From: Salmonirosea aquatica
Lineage (GTDB): Bacteria; Bacteroidota; Bacteroidia; Cytophagales; Spirosomataceae
Length of the DNA stretch: 64,000 nucleotides
Assembly (NCBI RefSeq): GCF_009296315.1
Contig: NZ_WHLY01000002.1
Coordinates: forward strand, 806,001-870,000
Reading direction: 5' to 3'
A program made the position numbers and the translations under genes. Below, one piece after another: positions 26,244 through 36,086 of this stretch; the first letter of the stretch is position 1; the number at the start of each line of letters is the position of its first letter. Under the pieces are notes generated by a model. It saw only the letters and a program-made list of their open reading frames with translations, was not told the origin of the DNA and did no database searches.

Positions 26244-26528
26244 TTATTTGTTGGTCTTTTTAGCCTCCTGTTCGTCTTCGGCTATATTCTTTTTTTCCAC
26301 AGGTACATCGACGGCCGTTTCATTGTAGCCCCGGTGATCGTTCATGTTGTGCTTTTCAAATTCCTTCTTCGCTTCATGATCGAGCTGCCCGGCGGGCTTG
26401 GCCGAATCGTCCAGGTGTTTTTTATCATTTTCTGGCCCGGAAGGTACGGGCGTTCCCGTCGCAACGTGCTTTAGCTGTTCGGGGTGGTCTTTTTCGTTAA
26501 CCGTCTCTTTTTTAGGGTTCGTTTCCAT
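26244..26528 (-). CDS. Small hydrophilic protein
   Basis: A 94-residue protein very rich in Lys, Glu, Asp, Asn and Pro, without hydrophobic segments (METNPKKETVNEKDHPEQ, ending AEDEQEAKKTNK). It is probably intrinsically disordered. I recognise no family. It is 7 bp upstream of the lipocalin gene, so it is likely co-transcribed, and the composition resembles small stress-related proteins, which is only a suggestion. Confidence 0.65.
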   Translation of the reverse strand: METNPKKETVNEKDHPEQLKHVATGTPVPSGPENDKKHLDDSAKPAGQLDHEAKKEFEKHNMNDHRGYNETAVDVPVEKKNIAEDEQEAKKTNK

Positions 26529-26980
26529 GATTCATGTGCTTGTTTATGCAGAGGTACCTTCGATAGCCGTACTGCGTAACTATAAAAATCAGCAAATTGT
26601 ATTCCATTGTCCGGCTTTGCATGCAGAAATCCGGAGTAGAGGTGCTAACACAGGGGGTAGAAAATAAAAATAGTCTACCGCATGACAGTAGACTATTCGA
26701 TGTAAACCCTCCTCTATCTGTGATATCATAAAAGCTCTTTATAAAAAGTCGCTTATTTACGCTTAACACAGGTGTCAATAGCTTGACGATTAATAGTTTT
26801 AAAATCATTATGCCTAAAATATATACTTCGAAGGTTATTTTTTCATAAAAATCTCAAAATCAGTTATTTAAGTCCAATTATTTAGAATATTGTATTGAAC
26901 GCGATAGGAATATACGGTGGAAAAACAAGGTAAAAAAAATCCTCACTTTCCATTTTTTTTGCCCAATATTGTCCCCACTC
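26529..26980. other. Intergenic stretch of 452 bp
   Basis: No convincing gene is seen. A 98-codon minus-strand frame (26512-26808) overlaps the small hydrophilic gene and crosses a terminator, so it is discarded. The stretch is AT-rich and contains a factor-independent terminator at 26660-26697 (separate entry) that is about 280 bp from the nearest upstream minus-strand gene, which leaves room for a small RNA. Confidence 0.5.
26660..26697 (-). terminator. Orphan terminator
   Basis: Arms AATAGTCTAC (26669-26678) and GTAGACTATT (26688-26697) pair perfectly over 10 bp with a 9-base loop, and on the minus strand the stem continues into TTTTATTTT. The nearest gene upstream on that strand ends at 26981. 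Confidence 0.7.
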
Positions 26981-27436
26981 CTAGCTTAAGGTTCTGGTCA
27001 TGGGAATATGTTCAATACCATCTTCCAGGTAAGCATCGCCCGATTGTAGAAAGCCAAATGATTCGTAAAAAGCCTGTAGATATGATTGTGCACCGATTTG
27101 AATAGGAGACTGGCCGTATAAATGATACATTTCAACCAAAGAGCGCTGCATCAGTTCCCGTCCCTTGCCAAAACGGCGGGCATTCAATGCAGTTGCCACC
27201 CGACCGATCGAAGGGTGCCGATAGATGACTCCCGGAGGTACCAGCCGGGTGTAAGCCAACAGGCAGCCGGTTTCACCGAAGCCAAGCAGGTGGTGGCAAA
27301 GCGGGTCTTTCCCGTCCAGATCAGGAAAAGGGCAGTTTTGTTCTACAATAAAAACCTCGTTGCGTAAGCGTAGCAACGCGTAGAGTTCTTCGACAGTGAG
27401 TTGGGGAAAGGATTTGAGTATCCAGTGAACCTGCAT
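26981..27436 (-). CDS. GNAT family acetyltransferase, ElaA-like
   Basis: A 151-residue protein with the ElaA pattern: LYALLRLRNEVFIVEQNCPFPDLDGKD at the start, the acetyl-CoA-binding region IGRVATALNARRFGKGRELM (a variant of the RxxGxG/A motif) and a C-terminal GAQSYLQAFYESFGF segment. ElaA-type enzymes are GNAT N-acetyltransferases of uncertain substrate. The gene is divergent from yebC. Confidence 0.9.
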   Translation of the reverse strand: MQVHWILKSFPQLTVEELYALLRLRNEVFIVEQNCPFPDLDGKDPLCHHLLGFGETGCLLAYTRLVPPGVIYRHPSIGRVATALNARRFGKGRELMQRSLVEMYHLYGQSPIQIGAQSYLQAFYESFGFLQSGDAYLEDGIEHIPMTRTLS

Positions 27437-27556
27437 GGCTTCGGAAGGGTGAGATTAGTTGGCGGAGTACGCTTGGGTTTTGTAATTTTGCAAAAAATAC
27501 CGGGAGTGAAAAAAATATTCACTCCTTCATTCATTATAACATTCACTCATTAGCTA

Positions 27557-28270
27557 ATGGGAAGAGCATTTGAATATAGGAAGGCCCGCATGTTCAAGCG
27601 GTGGGACCACATGGCCAAAACCTTCACCCGTATTGGGAAAGACATTACACTGGCCGTGAAAGCAGGTACCGACGATCCGGCGACCAACTCCCGGCTGCGG
27701 GTGTTGCTCCAGAACGCCCGGGCGGCCAACATGCCTAAAGACACGATTGAACGGGCCATCAAACGCGCAACGGCCAAGGATCAGGACGACTATAAGGAAA
27801 TGGTGTATGAAGGCTATGGCCCGCACGGAGTAGCTATTCTGATCGAAAGTACCACCGACAACCCTACTCGCACGGTGGCTAATATCCGCAGCTATTTCAA
27901 CAAGTTGGGGGGTAGCCTGGGTACCATGGGTATGCTGGATTTCCTTTTTGACCGAAAGTGCATCTTCAAAATCGCCAACAAAGGACAGGATATCGAAGAG
28001 CTGGAGCTGGAATTGATCGACTACGGTGCCGAGGAAGTATTTCTGGACGAAGAGAAGGACCAGATCAATATTTACGGCGAATTTGCTTCTTTCGGAACCT
28101 TGCAGTCCTACCTTGAAGGAAAAGGTATCGAGATCCTCGAAGCAGATTTTGAACGGATTCCGAGCGACACCAAATCGTTGAATGAAGAAGAAACCGCCGA
28201 AATTGAAAAACTCATCGAGCGCATCGAAGAAGATGACGATGTGCAGCGGGTGTACCACAATATGGCGTAA
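27557..28270 (+). CDS. YebC/PmpR family regulator or translation factor
   Basis: A 237-residue protein of the YebC family. It begins MGRAFEYRKARMFKRWDHMAKTF and shows KDITLAVKAGTDDPATNSRLRVLLQNARAANMPKDTIERAIKRA, then YEGYGPHGVAILIE and DNPTRTVANIRSYFNKLGG, all standard signatures. The family has been described as transcriptional regulators (PmpR) and, more recently, as factors that relieve ribosome stalling at proline runs. Which applies here cannot be told from sequence. A terminator follows the gene. Confidence 0.94.
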   Translation: MGRAFEYRKARMFKRWDHMAKTFTRIGKDITLAVKAGTDDPATNSRLRVLLQNARAANMPKDTIERAIKRATAKDQDDYKEMVYEGYGPHGVAILIESTTDNPTRTVANIRSYFNKLGGSLGTMGMLDFLFDRKCIFKIANKGQDIEELELELIDYGAEEVFLDEEKDQINIYGEFASFGTLQSYLEGKGIEILEADFERIPSDTKSLNEEETAEIEKLIERIEEDDDVQRVYHNMA

Positions 28271-28296
28271 ATAGCTATCGGCTAAGAAAAAATGAG

Positions 28297-28340
28297 TTCT
28301 CTAACGAGACGGTACCCTACTGGTCCGTTTCGTTAGAGAA
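28297..28340. terminator. Bidirectional terminator overlapping a stop codon
   Basis: Arms TTCTCTAACGAGAC (28297-28310) and GTTTCGTTAGAGAA (28327-28340) pair over 14 bp with one G-T pair. It separates the convergent yebC and GreA-like genes; the right arm contains the stop codon of the latter (28333-28335). Confidence 0.82.
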
Positions 28341-28791
28341 TTTCCTCGATTTTTCGATTTTTAGCTTTGAACAAAAAAGTGTCCTTCACTTCTTTTCCAA
28401 TCAGTGCCTGTCCTATGGGGGTAGCTGCCGACACAGCCAGGATAGTCTCACCTTTTAGGTTGATGGCTCCGGCACTCACGGCAATGAAAAAGTACCCGGC
28501 TGTAGTTTTTACGAGTGAGCCTGTCGCCACTCGCTCATAGGTACCTGATCCGTTCACAGCCTGCAGCCGTTCCAGAATCGTGCGTTCCTGCCGGGCCTGC
28601 TCGTACTGCCGCGCATGCATATTGCGGTCAAGTTGACCCATCGAACGTGATGTTTCGTACTTGTCGCCCGCCGAGCTTTTGCTTTGGTCGTTGGCCGATT
28701 CCTGCGCGGCTTCCATGGCATTCCAGGCGACGGCCATCCGGTCGTCGAGCATGGCAATGAGGTGCTCAATAAGGTGTTGTTTCAATTCCAA
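28333..28791 (-). CDS. GreA/GreB-like protein
   Basis: About 152 residues from a TTG at 28791; an ATG frame extends to 28890 but its first 33 residues overlap the end of metH by 28 bp and lack similarity, so the TTG giving LELKQHLIEHLIAMLDDRM is preferred. The helical N-terminal part (AAQESANDQSKSSAGDKYETSRSM) and the C-terminal beta domain (GSLVKTTAGYFFIAVSAG...ISVSAATPIGQALIGK-like region) resemble GreA/GreB transcription factors. In databases, such short Bacteroidota proteins are often mislabelled as 3-oxoacyl-ACP synthase. The gene lies directly downstream of metH. Confidence 0.75.
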   Translation of the reverse strand: MELKQHLIEHLIAMLDDRMAVAWNAMEAAQESANDQSKSSAGDKYETSRSMGQLDRNMHARQYEQARQERTILERLQAVNGSGTYERVATGSLVKTTAGYFFIAVSAGAINLKGETILAVSAATPIGQALIGKEVKDTFLFKAKNRKIEEIL

Positions 28792-28862
28792 TTTGTTGCG
28801 ATTTCCAAAGGTACCTTCACAAGATAGTGAAAAAATACTAGGTGTGGAAGTGACCGGACGAA

Positions 28863-31800
28863 TCAATAGGCCAGCACGGGCGACAGCCATTTTTCCACGT
28901 CTTCCACCGACATACCCTTACGCCGGGCGTAGTCTTCCACCTGATCTTTATGAATTTTTCCGACCGGGAAATAACGGCTATCAGGATGGGAAAAGTACCA
29001 GCCACTCACGCTGCTAGCCGGGTACATAGCGTAGCTTTCCGTGAGGGTAATGCCCAGTCGCTCAGCATCCAGCAATTCAAATAAAGCCCGCTTTTCGGTA
29101 TGGTCGGGACAGGCTGGGTAGCCCGGCGCGGGACGGATGCCCTGGTACTTTTCCTTGATGAGCGCCTCGTTGTCCAGGGTTTCATCGGCGGCATAACCCC
29201 AGAATTCCTTGCGGACACGGACGTGCATCAGTTCGGCAAAGGCTTCGGCAAGGCGGTCGGCCAACGACTTGACCATGATACTGTTGTAGTCGTCGTGTTC
29301 GCGTTCGTACTTGTCCAGCAACGTCTCGATCCCAAGGCCGGCCGTTACGGCAAAACCGCCGATGTAGTCGGTATGGCCGCTTTCGAAGGGCGCTACAAAG
29401 TCGGAAAGACAGTAGTTGGGTAGGTTGGCGGCTTTCTGGCTTTGCTGCCGCAGATGATGCAGTACAGTGAGGGTATCGGCCACTAGTTCTCCACCCGTTT
29501 GAGAAACAGGGCTTACTTGCCCCGCTACTTCTTCAGCGTTCCGGCGGCTTATTTTGTACTCGATGTGCGTATGCGAACCGTGTCGTTCGCAGGGTACCTC
29601 TTGGCTTAGTTCCTCAAAATCATGCAGCAGGATATCGTCCTCAATCCGGTTAGCAGGCCAGAAGCCGATCACGGCGTTGGCCTGTAACGATTTGTCCCGG
29701 ATGATTTCACCCAGCAATACCGCCGCATCTTCATATAACTTCTGAGCCTCCTGACCCACCACTTTATCTTCAAAAATGGCCGGAAACTTGCCGTGCAACT
29801 GCCAGGTCTGGAAGAAGGGCGTCCAGTCGATGTATTTAGCGATTTCGGCCAGATCGTAGTTTTCCAAAGTCCGGGTACCCAGGAACTGCGGACGAGTCGG
29901 AACGAAGTCATTCCAGTCTATTTTCACCGCGTTGGCGCGGGCCGCTTCAATTTTAAGGTGTTGCTTGTCAACCTGACGCTTCGCGTGATCCTCGCGCAAT
30001 TGAGCGTACTCAGCTTTTATGTCGCTCAGTACTTCAGCCTGGCTCTTGTCGCTTTGGGTCAGTTTGCCCGCCACAGGTACCGAGCGCGAAGCATCCAGCA
30101 CGTGGATGACCGGCCCGGAATAGTGCGGATCGATCTTGACAGCGGTATGGATGCGGGACGTAGTAGCCCCGCCGATAAGGAGTGGCATGGTCATACCCCG
30201 GCGTTCCATTTCCTTGGCTACCCCTACCATTTCGTCCAGCGAGGGTGTAATCAGGCCCGAAAGACCGATGATATCCACATTATGTTCTTTAGCAGCCGCC
30301 AGGATTTTATCGGTAGGTACCATCACACCCAGGTCGATGATTTCGTAGCTGTTGCAACCCAGCACCACGCCTACGATGTTTTTACCAATGTCGTGCACAT
30401 CGCCTTTTACCGTAGCCAACAGGATTTTACCCACGGCTTTGGCTTCGACACTTTTATCCGCCTCGATGAAAGGCTGCAGGTAGGCCACGGCTTTTTTCAT
30501 CACCCGCGCCGACTTTACCACCTGCGGCAGGAACATTTTGCCCTCACCAAACAAATCGCCCACGATACTCATGCCATCCATGAGCGGGCCTTCAATGACT
30601 TCCAGCGGGCGGTCAAACAAGTGTCGGCATTCCTCCACATCCTCATCGATATAGTCGGCAATGCCTTTCACCAGCGAGTGAGAGATACGCTCTTTGATGG
30701 GAAGCTCACGCCAGGTAAGGTCTGGTCCGGTTTGCGCTTTTCCCTTATCTTTAACCGTTTCGGCAAAGGTCACGAGTCGTTCGGTGGCATCAGGACGGCG
30801 GTTGAGCAGTACGTCCTCCACCAGTTCCAAGGTTTCTTTGGGGATCTCGTCATAAATGCCGATCTGCCCGGCGTTCACGATGCCCATGTCCAGCCCAGCC
30901 CGGATGGCATGGTACAGAAAAGCCGTGTGGATGGCTTCGCGGATAGGCTCGTTGCCCCGGAAACTGAACGATACGTTGGATACGCCGCCCGATACCTTGG
31001 CGTAGGGTAGGTTTTCCTTAATCCAGCGCGTGGCGTTGATGAAGTCCACAGCATAGTTGTTATGTTCCTCCATACCCGTAGCGACGGTCAGGATATTGGG
31101 GTCGAAAATGATGTCCTCGGCAGGAAAACCCACTTCATTGACCAGAATATTGTAGGCCCGCTGACAGATTTCGATCCGGCGCTCGTAGTTGTCGGCTTGT
31201 CCGTCTTCATCAAAAGCCATCACCACCGTAGCCGCGCCGTAGCGCAGTACCGTACGGGCGGTTTCTTTAAACTTCTCTTCGCCTTCTTTGAGCGAAATAG
31301 AGTTCACAATCGCTTTACCCTGCACACATTTCAGGCCCGACTCGATAACCTCCCATTTGGAGGAATCCACCATGATGGGTACCCGCGAAATATCCGGCTC
31401 GGCGGCGATCAGGTTCAGGAAAGTCTTCATGGCTTCCACGCCGTCGATCATGCCCTCGTCGAGGTTGATGTCCAGAATCTGCGCGCCGTTTTCAACCTGT
31501 TCGCGGGCGATACTGAGGGCAGCATCGTAGTTGCCCTCGCGTACCAACCGGGCAAACTTCTTGGAGCCTGTCACATTACAGCGTTCACCGATATTGACAA
31601 AGTTGGCATCAGCTGTAATTTTGACGGGTTCCAGACCCGAAAGCTTCATGTTTTTGGCAAAGGTAGGTAGCAGGCGCGGCCGGAAACGGGCCGCCAGATC
31701 GGCAATGACCCGGATATGGGCGGGCGTCGTACCACAGCAGCCTCCGATGATATTGATCAGATTATCTTTCAGAAATCCTTCGATCACGGCCCCCATTTGC

Positions 31801-32678
31801 TCGGGGCTCTCGTCGTACTCACCCATTTCGTTGGGTAGGCCCGCATTGGGGTGCGCCGAAGTATTGAAGGGCGATTCGTTGGCCAGCATCTGCACGTAGG
31901 GCCGCATCAGATCGGCACCCAGGGCGCAGTTCAGTCCCACCGAAAGCAGGGGTAGGTGCGAGACAGATGTCAGGAACGCTTCGGTGGTCTGCCCCGAAAG
32001 GGTACGGCCCGAGGCATCGGTAATGGTACCCGACACCATAATGGGTAGCGGCTTGTGCTGGAGATTTTCAACAAAAAATTTATCAATGGCAAACAAGGCT
32101 GCCTTCGCATTCAGGGTGTCAAATATGGTTTCTACCAACAACAGGTCGGCCCCACCATCTACCAGGCCACGGACTTGCTCGTAATAAGCAGCCACCAGTT
32201 GATCGAACGTGATGGCGCGGTAGCCGGGATTATTCACATCGGGCGAAAGGGAGGCGGTGCGGTTGGTGGGTCCCATGGAACCCGCCACGAAGCGTGGCTT
32301 ATGCGGCTCTCGGGCCGTGAATTCGTCGGCTACCTCACGCGCCAGCCGTGCTGACTCGTAGTTGAGTTCGTAGACAAACTCCTCCATCGCATAGTCGGCC
32401 ATGGCAATGCTGGTACCCGAAAACGTGTTGGTTTCGGCAATATCGGCGCCTGCTTCAAAGTAGGCGGCGTGAATTTCTTTGATGATGTCGGGGCGCGTCA
32501 GCGACAGCAAGTCGTTGTTACCCTTCACATCGTGGGGCCAGTCTTTGAAGCGCTCGCCCCTATAGTCCTCGTCTTCCAGCTTGTAGCGCTGGATCATGGT
32601 ACCCATCGCACCATCCAGCACCAGGATACGGTTTTTAAGAATCTCGCGGATATCGTTTTTTACAATTGCAGTGGTCAT
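28863..32678 (-). CDS. metH: Cobalamin-dependent methionine synthase
   Basis: A full-length 1271-residue MetH that transfers a methyl group from methyltetrahydrofolate to homocysteine through B12. Domains in order: homocysteine-binding (about 10-330, zinc Cys in GLNCALG and [10 protein letters not shown]), pterin-binding (about 355-620, [14 protein letters not shown] and [12 protein letters not shown]), the cap and B12-binding Rossmann domain (about 660-900, with the cobalt-ligand motif DVHDIGKN), and the AdoMet reactivation domain (about 925-1271, [12 protein letters not shown]). All key motifs are present. MetF lies 4 kb away on the same strand but is not in the same operon. Confidence 0.97.
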   Translation of the reverse strand: MTTAIVKNDIREILKNRILVLDGAMGTMIQRYKLEDEDYRGERFKDWPHDVKGNNDLLSLTRPDIIKEIHAAYFEAGADIAETNTFSGTSIAMADYAMEEFVYELNYESARLAREVADEFTAREPHKPRFVAGSMGPTNRTASLSPDVNNPGYRAITFDQLVAAYYEQVRGLVDGGADLLLVETIFDTLNAKAALFAIDKFFVENLQHKPLPIMVSGTITDASGRTLSGQTTEAFLTSVSHLPLLSVGLNCALGADLMRPYVQMLANESPFNTSAHPNAGLPNEMGEYDESPEQMGAVIEGFLKDNLINIIGGCCGTTPAHIRVIADLAARFRPRLLPTFAKNMKLSGLEPVKITADANFVNIGERCNVTGSKKFARLVREGNYDAALSIAREQVENGAQILDINLDEGMIDGVEAMKTFLNLIAAEPDISRVPIMVDSSKWEVIESGLKCVQGKAIVNSISLKEGEEKFKETARTVLRYGAATVVMAFDEDGQADNYERRIEICQRAYNILVNEVGFPAEDIIFDPNILTVATGMEEHNNYAVDFINATRWIKENLPYAKVSGGVSNVSFSFRGNEPIREAIHTAFLYHAIRAGLDMGIVNAGQIGIYDEIPKETLELVEDVLLNRRPDATERLVTFAETVKDKGKAQTGPDLTWRELPIKERISHSLVKGIADYIDEDVEECRHLFDRPLEVIEGPLMDGMSIVGDLFGEGKMFLPQVVKSARVMKKAVAYLQPFIEADKSVEAKAVGKILLATVKGDVHDIGKNIVGVVLGCNSYEIIDLGVMVPTDKILAAAKEHNVDIIGLSGLITPSLDEMVGVAKEMERRGMTMPLLIGGATTSRIHTAVKIDPHYSGPVIHVLDASRSVPVAGKLTQSDKSQAEVLSDIKAEYAQLREDHAKRQVDKQHLKIEAARANAVKIDWNDFVPTRPQFLGTRTLENYDLAEIAKYIDWTPFFQTWQLHGKFPAIFEDKVVGQEAQKLYEDAAVLLGEIIRDKSLQANAVIGFWPANRIEDDILLHDFEELSQEVPCERHGSHTHIEYKISRRNAEEVAGQVSPVSQTGGELVADTLTVLHHLRQQSQKAANLPNYCLSDFVAPFESGHTDYIGGFAVTAGLGIETLLDKYEREHDDYNSIMVKSLADRLAEAFAELMHVRVRKEFWGYAADETLDNEALIKEKYQGIRPAPGYPACPDHTEKRALFELLDAERLGITLTESYAMYPASSVSGWYFSHPDSRYFPVGKIHKDQVEDYARRKGMSVEDVEKWLSPVLAY

Positions 32679-32734
32679 ATCGTCTTTGAAGCGTAGAAAG
32701 TAACGGAGGCTACCTTTGTTTTATACTATAACCA

Positions 32735-32742
32735 CAAAAATA
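32735..32742 (-). promoter_or_regulatory. Candidate -7 box of metH
   Basis: TATTTTTG on the minus strand fits TAnnTTTG and lies about 57 bp before the metH start. A TTTG 13 bp upstream is too close for a standard -33 box. No SAM or B12 riboswitch fold was recognised by eye in the 274-bp region. Confidence 0.35.
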
Positions 32743-32952
32743 CGATGCTTTGAAGCAAATTGAGAATTAGTGCGTATTATTGGTTATTCTATCTGGCAAT
32801 GGATGCGAACTCACATATTTTACCTCGAAATTTGCTGGATTCAAGATTTTTTGGAAATTTTATCTAGCTACTCCTACCCTTTCTTTTTTCAAACCGCATT
32901 AATACAATCCTGTTCATTATCCATTTTTGACCTTCCATGATTCACTGAATAA

Positions 32953-33414
32953 ATGCATACACTAGACGATACCGATCGGGCCATACTGCACTACTTACAG
33001 GAAGATGCGACCCTGAAAACCAGAGAACTAGCCGCCCGGCTCAACCTCTCCTACACACCTGTGTACGAGCGCGTCCGGCGATTGGAACGGGAAGGGGTCA
33101 TCCGAAAATATGTGGCGCTGATCGACCGGGAAAAGGTAGGTAAGAAACTGATGGTTTTCTGTCAGATTGCTCTGAAAGAGCACTCGCTGGCGATGGGGGA
33201 GAAATTTGTGGAAGCGATCATGGCCATTCCCGAAGTACTGGAATGTCACAATATATCAGGCGATTATGATTTTCACCTCAAAATTCTGGTCAATGACATG
33301 CCGGAGTACCAGCAGTTTCTGATGCAGAAGCTAGGCTCGCTGGAAAACATTGGCAGTACCCACAGCCTGTTCGTGATGGGGGAAATCAAGAATAATTCGG
33401 TGATTGGGGTGTAG
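32953..33414 (+). CDS. Lrp/AsnC family transcriptional regulator
   Basis: A 153-residue regulator. The N-terminal winged helix-turn-helix covers about residues 3-60 (LDDTDRAILHYLQEDATLKTRELAARLNLSYTPVYERVRRLEREGVI) and the C-terminal RAM ligand-binding domain about residues 65-150. Lrp/AsnC proteins respond to amino acids. It converges with the phenylalanine/tyrosine degradation genes and its 3-prime end overlaps the flavin reductase gene by 29 bp. Control of that pathway or of metH, which is divergent, is plausible but unproved. Confidence 0.93.
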   Translation: MHTLDDTDRAILHYLQEDATLKTRELAARLNLSYTPVYERVRRLEREGVIRKYVALIDREKVGKKLMVFCQIALKEHSLAMGEKFVEAIMAIPEVLECHNISGDYDFHLKILVNDMPEYQQFLMQKLGSLENIGSTHSLFVMGEIKNNSVIGV

Positions 33415-34291
33415 CGGCCAGCAGCACCGTTAGCAAAGCCTCCCGTACAAGCCCCTTTTGTAACAACTGAAGTGCATGGTTATGCAACAAATCGGGTAGG
33501 TACTGGCAACCTAGCCGCGCCTCTTCGCGCAAAGCCTGAATAGCTTCGGTGCCGCTGAAAGATTCAACTTCTGATATATCAGGTAGTTGTGTCAGGCTAC
33601 CCAACTGCCCCAGGTCATTACCAGTCAAAATTTTAGAGTTACGCACCGACGCGGGCAATGCATCCACACCGATGCCGTACTGCGGACGGGGTACCTCAAA
33701 GAGCGCTCCACCACTTGCCCGCGCGTACCAGTCGCCGCCCATCCGGGCCACCCAGTCAGTGCGGGTCTGGTCGATCTGGCCGTTTTCATCCAGTATATGT
33801 TCGGCAAAATGCGCTAGTACCACCTCCGCCAGCACGAGTACCATGGTACCTATTTCTTTTATTTCCAACACCTTGCACTCAAACTGCGCCGGAGATTCGG
33901 CCACTCGGGGCGGCTGTACCCGCTCGGAAGGTACCCTGGTGAAGCCCGCCTTGGCGAACTCGTTGATGCCCCGCTCGTATTCGGCGCTGCTCAGCGACAT
34001 CTGCTGCACCATCTCGAACGTAACCATATTTATGACCACCTCGGGTACCTCAAAAAGATTCAACGCGGTATCTTTATAAGAATTATCGCGTCCGCGCCGT
34101 CCGGGCGAAAACACCACAATCGGCGGATCGATGCCCACATAATTGAAGAAACTGAACGGGCTAAGGTTCACATTGCCATTTTTGTCTATTGTACTGGCCA
34201 GCGCAATGGGGCGCGGTGCTACCGCCGACGTCATGTATTTGTAAAAGGCGCGGGAGCCGATCGTATCGGGAGTGATGGTTTTCATAGCCAA
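33386..34291 (-). CDS. Flavin reductase-like FMN-binding protein
   Basis: A 301-residue protein with a flavin-reductase-like domain in about residues 5-205: YMTSAVAPRPIALASTIDKNGNVNLSPFSFFNYVGIDPP is the standard N-terminal FMN-binding segment. About 90 C-terminal residues (from GQLGSLTQLPDISEVESF) form a predicted helical extension that most family members lack. It is the last gene of the homogentisate-pathway series, 5 bp after fahA. Its role there is not known; it may supply reduced flavin or act as an oxidoreductase on an intermediate. A second ATG two codons in is an equally good start. Confidence 0.88.
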   Translation of the reverse strand: MAMKTITPDTIGSRAFYKYMTSAVAPRPIALASTIDKNGNVNLSPFSFFNYVGIDPPIVVFSPGRRGRDNSYKDTALNLFEVPEVVINMVTFEMVQQMSLSSAEYERGINEFAKAGFTRVPSERVQPPRVAESPAQFECKVLEIKEIGTMVLVLAEVVLAHFAEHILDENGQIDQTRTDWVARMGGDWYARASGGALFEVPRPQYGIGVDALPASVRNSKILTGNDLGQLGSLTQLPDISEVESFSGTEAIQALREEARLGCQYLPDLLHNHALQLLQKGLVREALLTVLLAATPQSPNYS

Positions 34292-34296
34292 GAATT

Positions 34297-35547
34297 TTAG
34301 TTTTCAGATTCTGGCGAATCCAGAATGCTACCCCGCACTTCACCAAATCCGACCCGCACATCACCGCGCCCGGCATGACCGCGCATGATCACTTCGTCGC
34401 CATGCTGCAGGTAGGTACGTTCAGTTCCATCCGTCAGGCGAATCGGCTTCTTGCCGCCCTCGGTCAGTTCCAGCAGGCAACCGCTGCCGTCCGGTCCACT
34501 GATGGTACCCGTTGCCAGTAAATCGCCTACCCGCAGGTTGCAACCCGACACGGTATGGTGGGCGAGTTGTTGCCGGATGTTCCAATACACGTACCGGGCG
34601 CTGGTACGGCAGACCACGGTTTCACTCACGTCCTGAGGCTTGATCGCCACTTCCAGATTCAGATCAAAATTCAAAGCGCCACTGGTTCTCAGATACGGCA
34701 GCGGTTCGGGATTTTGTTCCGGGCCCGCTACCCGAAAAGTTTCCAGCGCATCGAGTGTCACGACCCAGGGTGATAGGGACGAGGCGAAATTTTTGCTCAA
34801 AAAAGGCCCCAGTGGCTGGTATTCCCACCGTTGGATATCCCGCGCCGACCAGTCGTTGAACAGCACGCAACCAAAGATGTACTCCTCGGCTTCTTCCACG
34901 GAAACAGGTACCCCAAGTTTTGAGTTTTTGCCAATTACAAACCCCAGCTCCAGCTCATAGTCCAGCGCCTGGGTAGGTTGGAAAATGGGCACCTCGGCTC
35001 CCATCGGCAGAACCTGGCCATTGGGACGGTTGATAGGGGTACCCGACACCACAATGGACGACGACCGACCGTGATAGGCTACGGGTAAATGCTTCCAGTT
35101 GGGTAGCAAGGGGTTGTTGGGGCGGAACAATTGGCCGACCTGGGTGGCGTGTTCCAGGCTGGAATAAAAATCGGTGTAGTCGCCAATAGCGACGGGCAGG
35201 TGCAATTGGGCGATGGCTTGTGGTACAAGTACCTCAGCCGCCAGTTTGTGCAAAAAAGAATCGGTTTGGGTAAGCTGCCGTTGCAAAATTTCCCGTATTC
35301 GACGGGCAGCAGGCCGTCCCAGCGACATAAGAGGATTAAGGGTAGGGTGCTGAAAAACAGAAACCGCCACTCCTGCCTCGGACATAACCCCAAGCTGAGC
35401 CGCGGTGCTCATATCGATAATAAAATCCCCAATGGCTACCCCTACCCTGGGCTGTTCTAATCCGGTGCTGAAAACCCCAAAGGGTAGGTTGTGCACGGAA
35501 AAATCAGAGTCGGAAGCAACGGGGAGCCACGAAGCAGGCAATGTCAT
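34297..35547 (-). CDS. fahA: Fumarylacetoacetase
   Basis: A 416-residue enzyme that cleaves fumarylacetoacetate to fumarate and acetoacetate in the last step of tyrosine degradation. Signatures include DYTDFYSSLEHATQVG, HLPVAYHGRSSSIVVSGTPI, ELELGFVIG with the metal-binding Glu residues, and FNDWSARDIQRWEYQPLGPF. Length equals that of known bacterial and mammalian enzymes. The start ATG overlaps the stop of the upstream marR gene by 4 bp (ATGA), indicating coupled translation. Confidence 0.96.
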   Translation of the reverse strand: MTLPASWLPVASDSDFSVHNLPFGVFSTGLEQPRVGVAIGDFIIDMSTAAQLGVMSEAGVAVSVFQHPTLNPLMSLGRPAARRIREILQRQLTQTDSFLHKLAAEVLVPQAIAQLHLPVAIGDYTDFYSSLEHATQVGQLFRPNNPLLPNWKHLPVAYHGRSSSIVVSGTPINRPNGQVLPMGAEVPIFQPTQALDYELELGFVIGKNSKLGVPVSVEEAEEYIFGCVLFNDWSARDIQRWEYQPLGPFLSKNFASSLSPWVVTLDALETFRVAGPEQNPEPLPYLRTSGALNFDLNLEVAIKPQDVSETVVCRTSARYVYWNIRQQLAHHTVSGCNLRVGDLLATGTISGPDGSGCLLELTEGGKKPIRLTDGTERTYLQHGDEVIMRGHAGRGDVRVGFGEVRGSILDSPESEN

Positions 35548-35987
35548 TCGGAATTACTGAAGTTGGCATAGATCGAATCCATGATGCGTACAAATTGCTG
35601 ATAGTCAGCCTCATTCAACTCTCCCCAACCTTTTCGGCGGATTTCGGCTACCACCGGAAAGGCTTCATCTCGGATTTGTAATCCCTTCTTGGTCATGTGG
35701 ATGTTGAACTTACGGCGATCACCCGCCGCCATCCGGCGCTCCACAAAGCCTTTCTTTTCCAATAGATCAATGATGCGAGTTACCGTCGGGGGATCTTTGT
35801 AGGTAACCTCGGCTAAAGCATTCTGACTGATCCCCTCATCCCGGGAAATATGGTCTATCAGTACCCACTGATCCACGGTCAGGTCGATGCCGCTTTCATT
35901 CAGCATTTTCTGGAGGGAACTGCGGATTTTTTTAATGGTGGTATCGATCTTGAAGAAATAGGCGCGTTGGTCGGAGTGATGCGTCAT
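35544..35987 (-). CDS. MarR family transcriptional regulator
   Basis: A 147-residue winged-helix regulator. The DNA-binding region is visible in ISQNALAEVTYKDPPTVTRIIDLLEKKGFVERRMAAGDRRKFNIHMTKKG (quoted in part; helix 4 is DPPTVTRIIDLLEKKG and the wing AAGDRRKFNIH). It lies inside the aromatic degradation series, between phhA and fahA, and overlaps fahA by 4 bp, so it is probably a pathway-specific repressor, likely released by an aromatic intermediate. It has its own promoter-like sequence and a palindrome upstream. Confidence 0.92.
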   Translation of the reverse strand: MTHHSDQRAYFFKIDTTIKKIRSSLQKMLNESGIDLTVDQWVLIDHISRDEGISQNALAEVTYKDPPTVTRIIDLLEKKGFVERRMAAGDRRKFNIHMTKKGLQIRDEAFPVVAEIRRKGWGELNEADYQQFVRIMDSIYANFSNSE

Positions 35988-36005
35988 GATACGGTTAGGG
36001 GATTC

Positions 36006-36033
36006 AGGACTGTATATAAATCCTACAAATATA
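36006..36033 (-). promoter_or_regulatory. Candidate promoter and operator of marR-fahA
   Basis: TATATTTG on the minus strand (36033-36026) fits the -7 consensus TAnnTTTG. Directly downstream is a 19-bp imperfect palindrome (36006-36024) with arms AGGA and TCCT around TATATA, a good position for autorepression by the MarR protein. No clear -33 box. Confidence 0.4.
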
Positions 36034-36086
36034 CTAGGCGGAAACTATTGTCTTACTAATAAAACACTATTTTTTTTGCGATTCAT

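Noticed and set aside
26512-26808. 98-codon minus-strand frame
   Set aside because: It overlaps the small hydrophilic gene start, crosses a terminator and has no coding character.
27554-28258. 234-codon minus-strand frame opposite yebC
   Set aside because: Antisense shadow of a conserved gene.
29793-31010. 405-codon plus-strand frame opposite metH
   Set aside because: It lies fully antisense to a well-conserved metH and encodes His- and Phe-rich text without family features.
32679-32952. B12 or SAM riboswitch in front of metH
   Set aside because: No B12-box-like or SAM-type conserved core was recognised by eye; a covariance search would be needed to exclude it.
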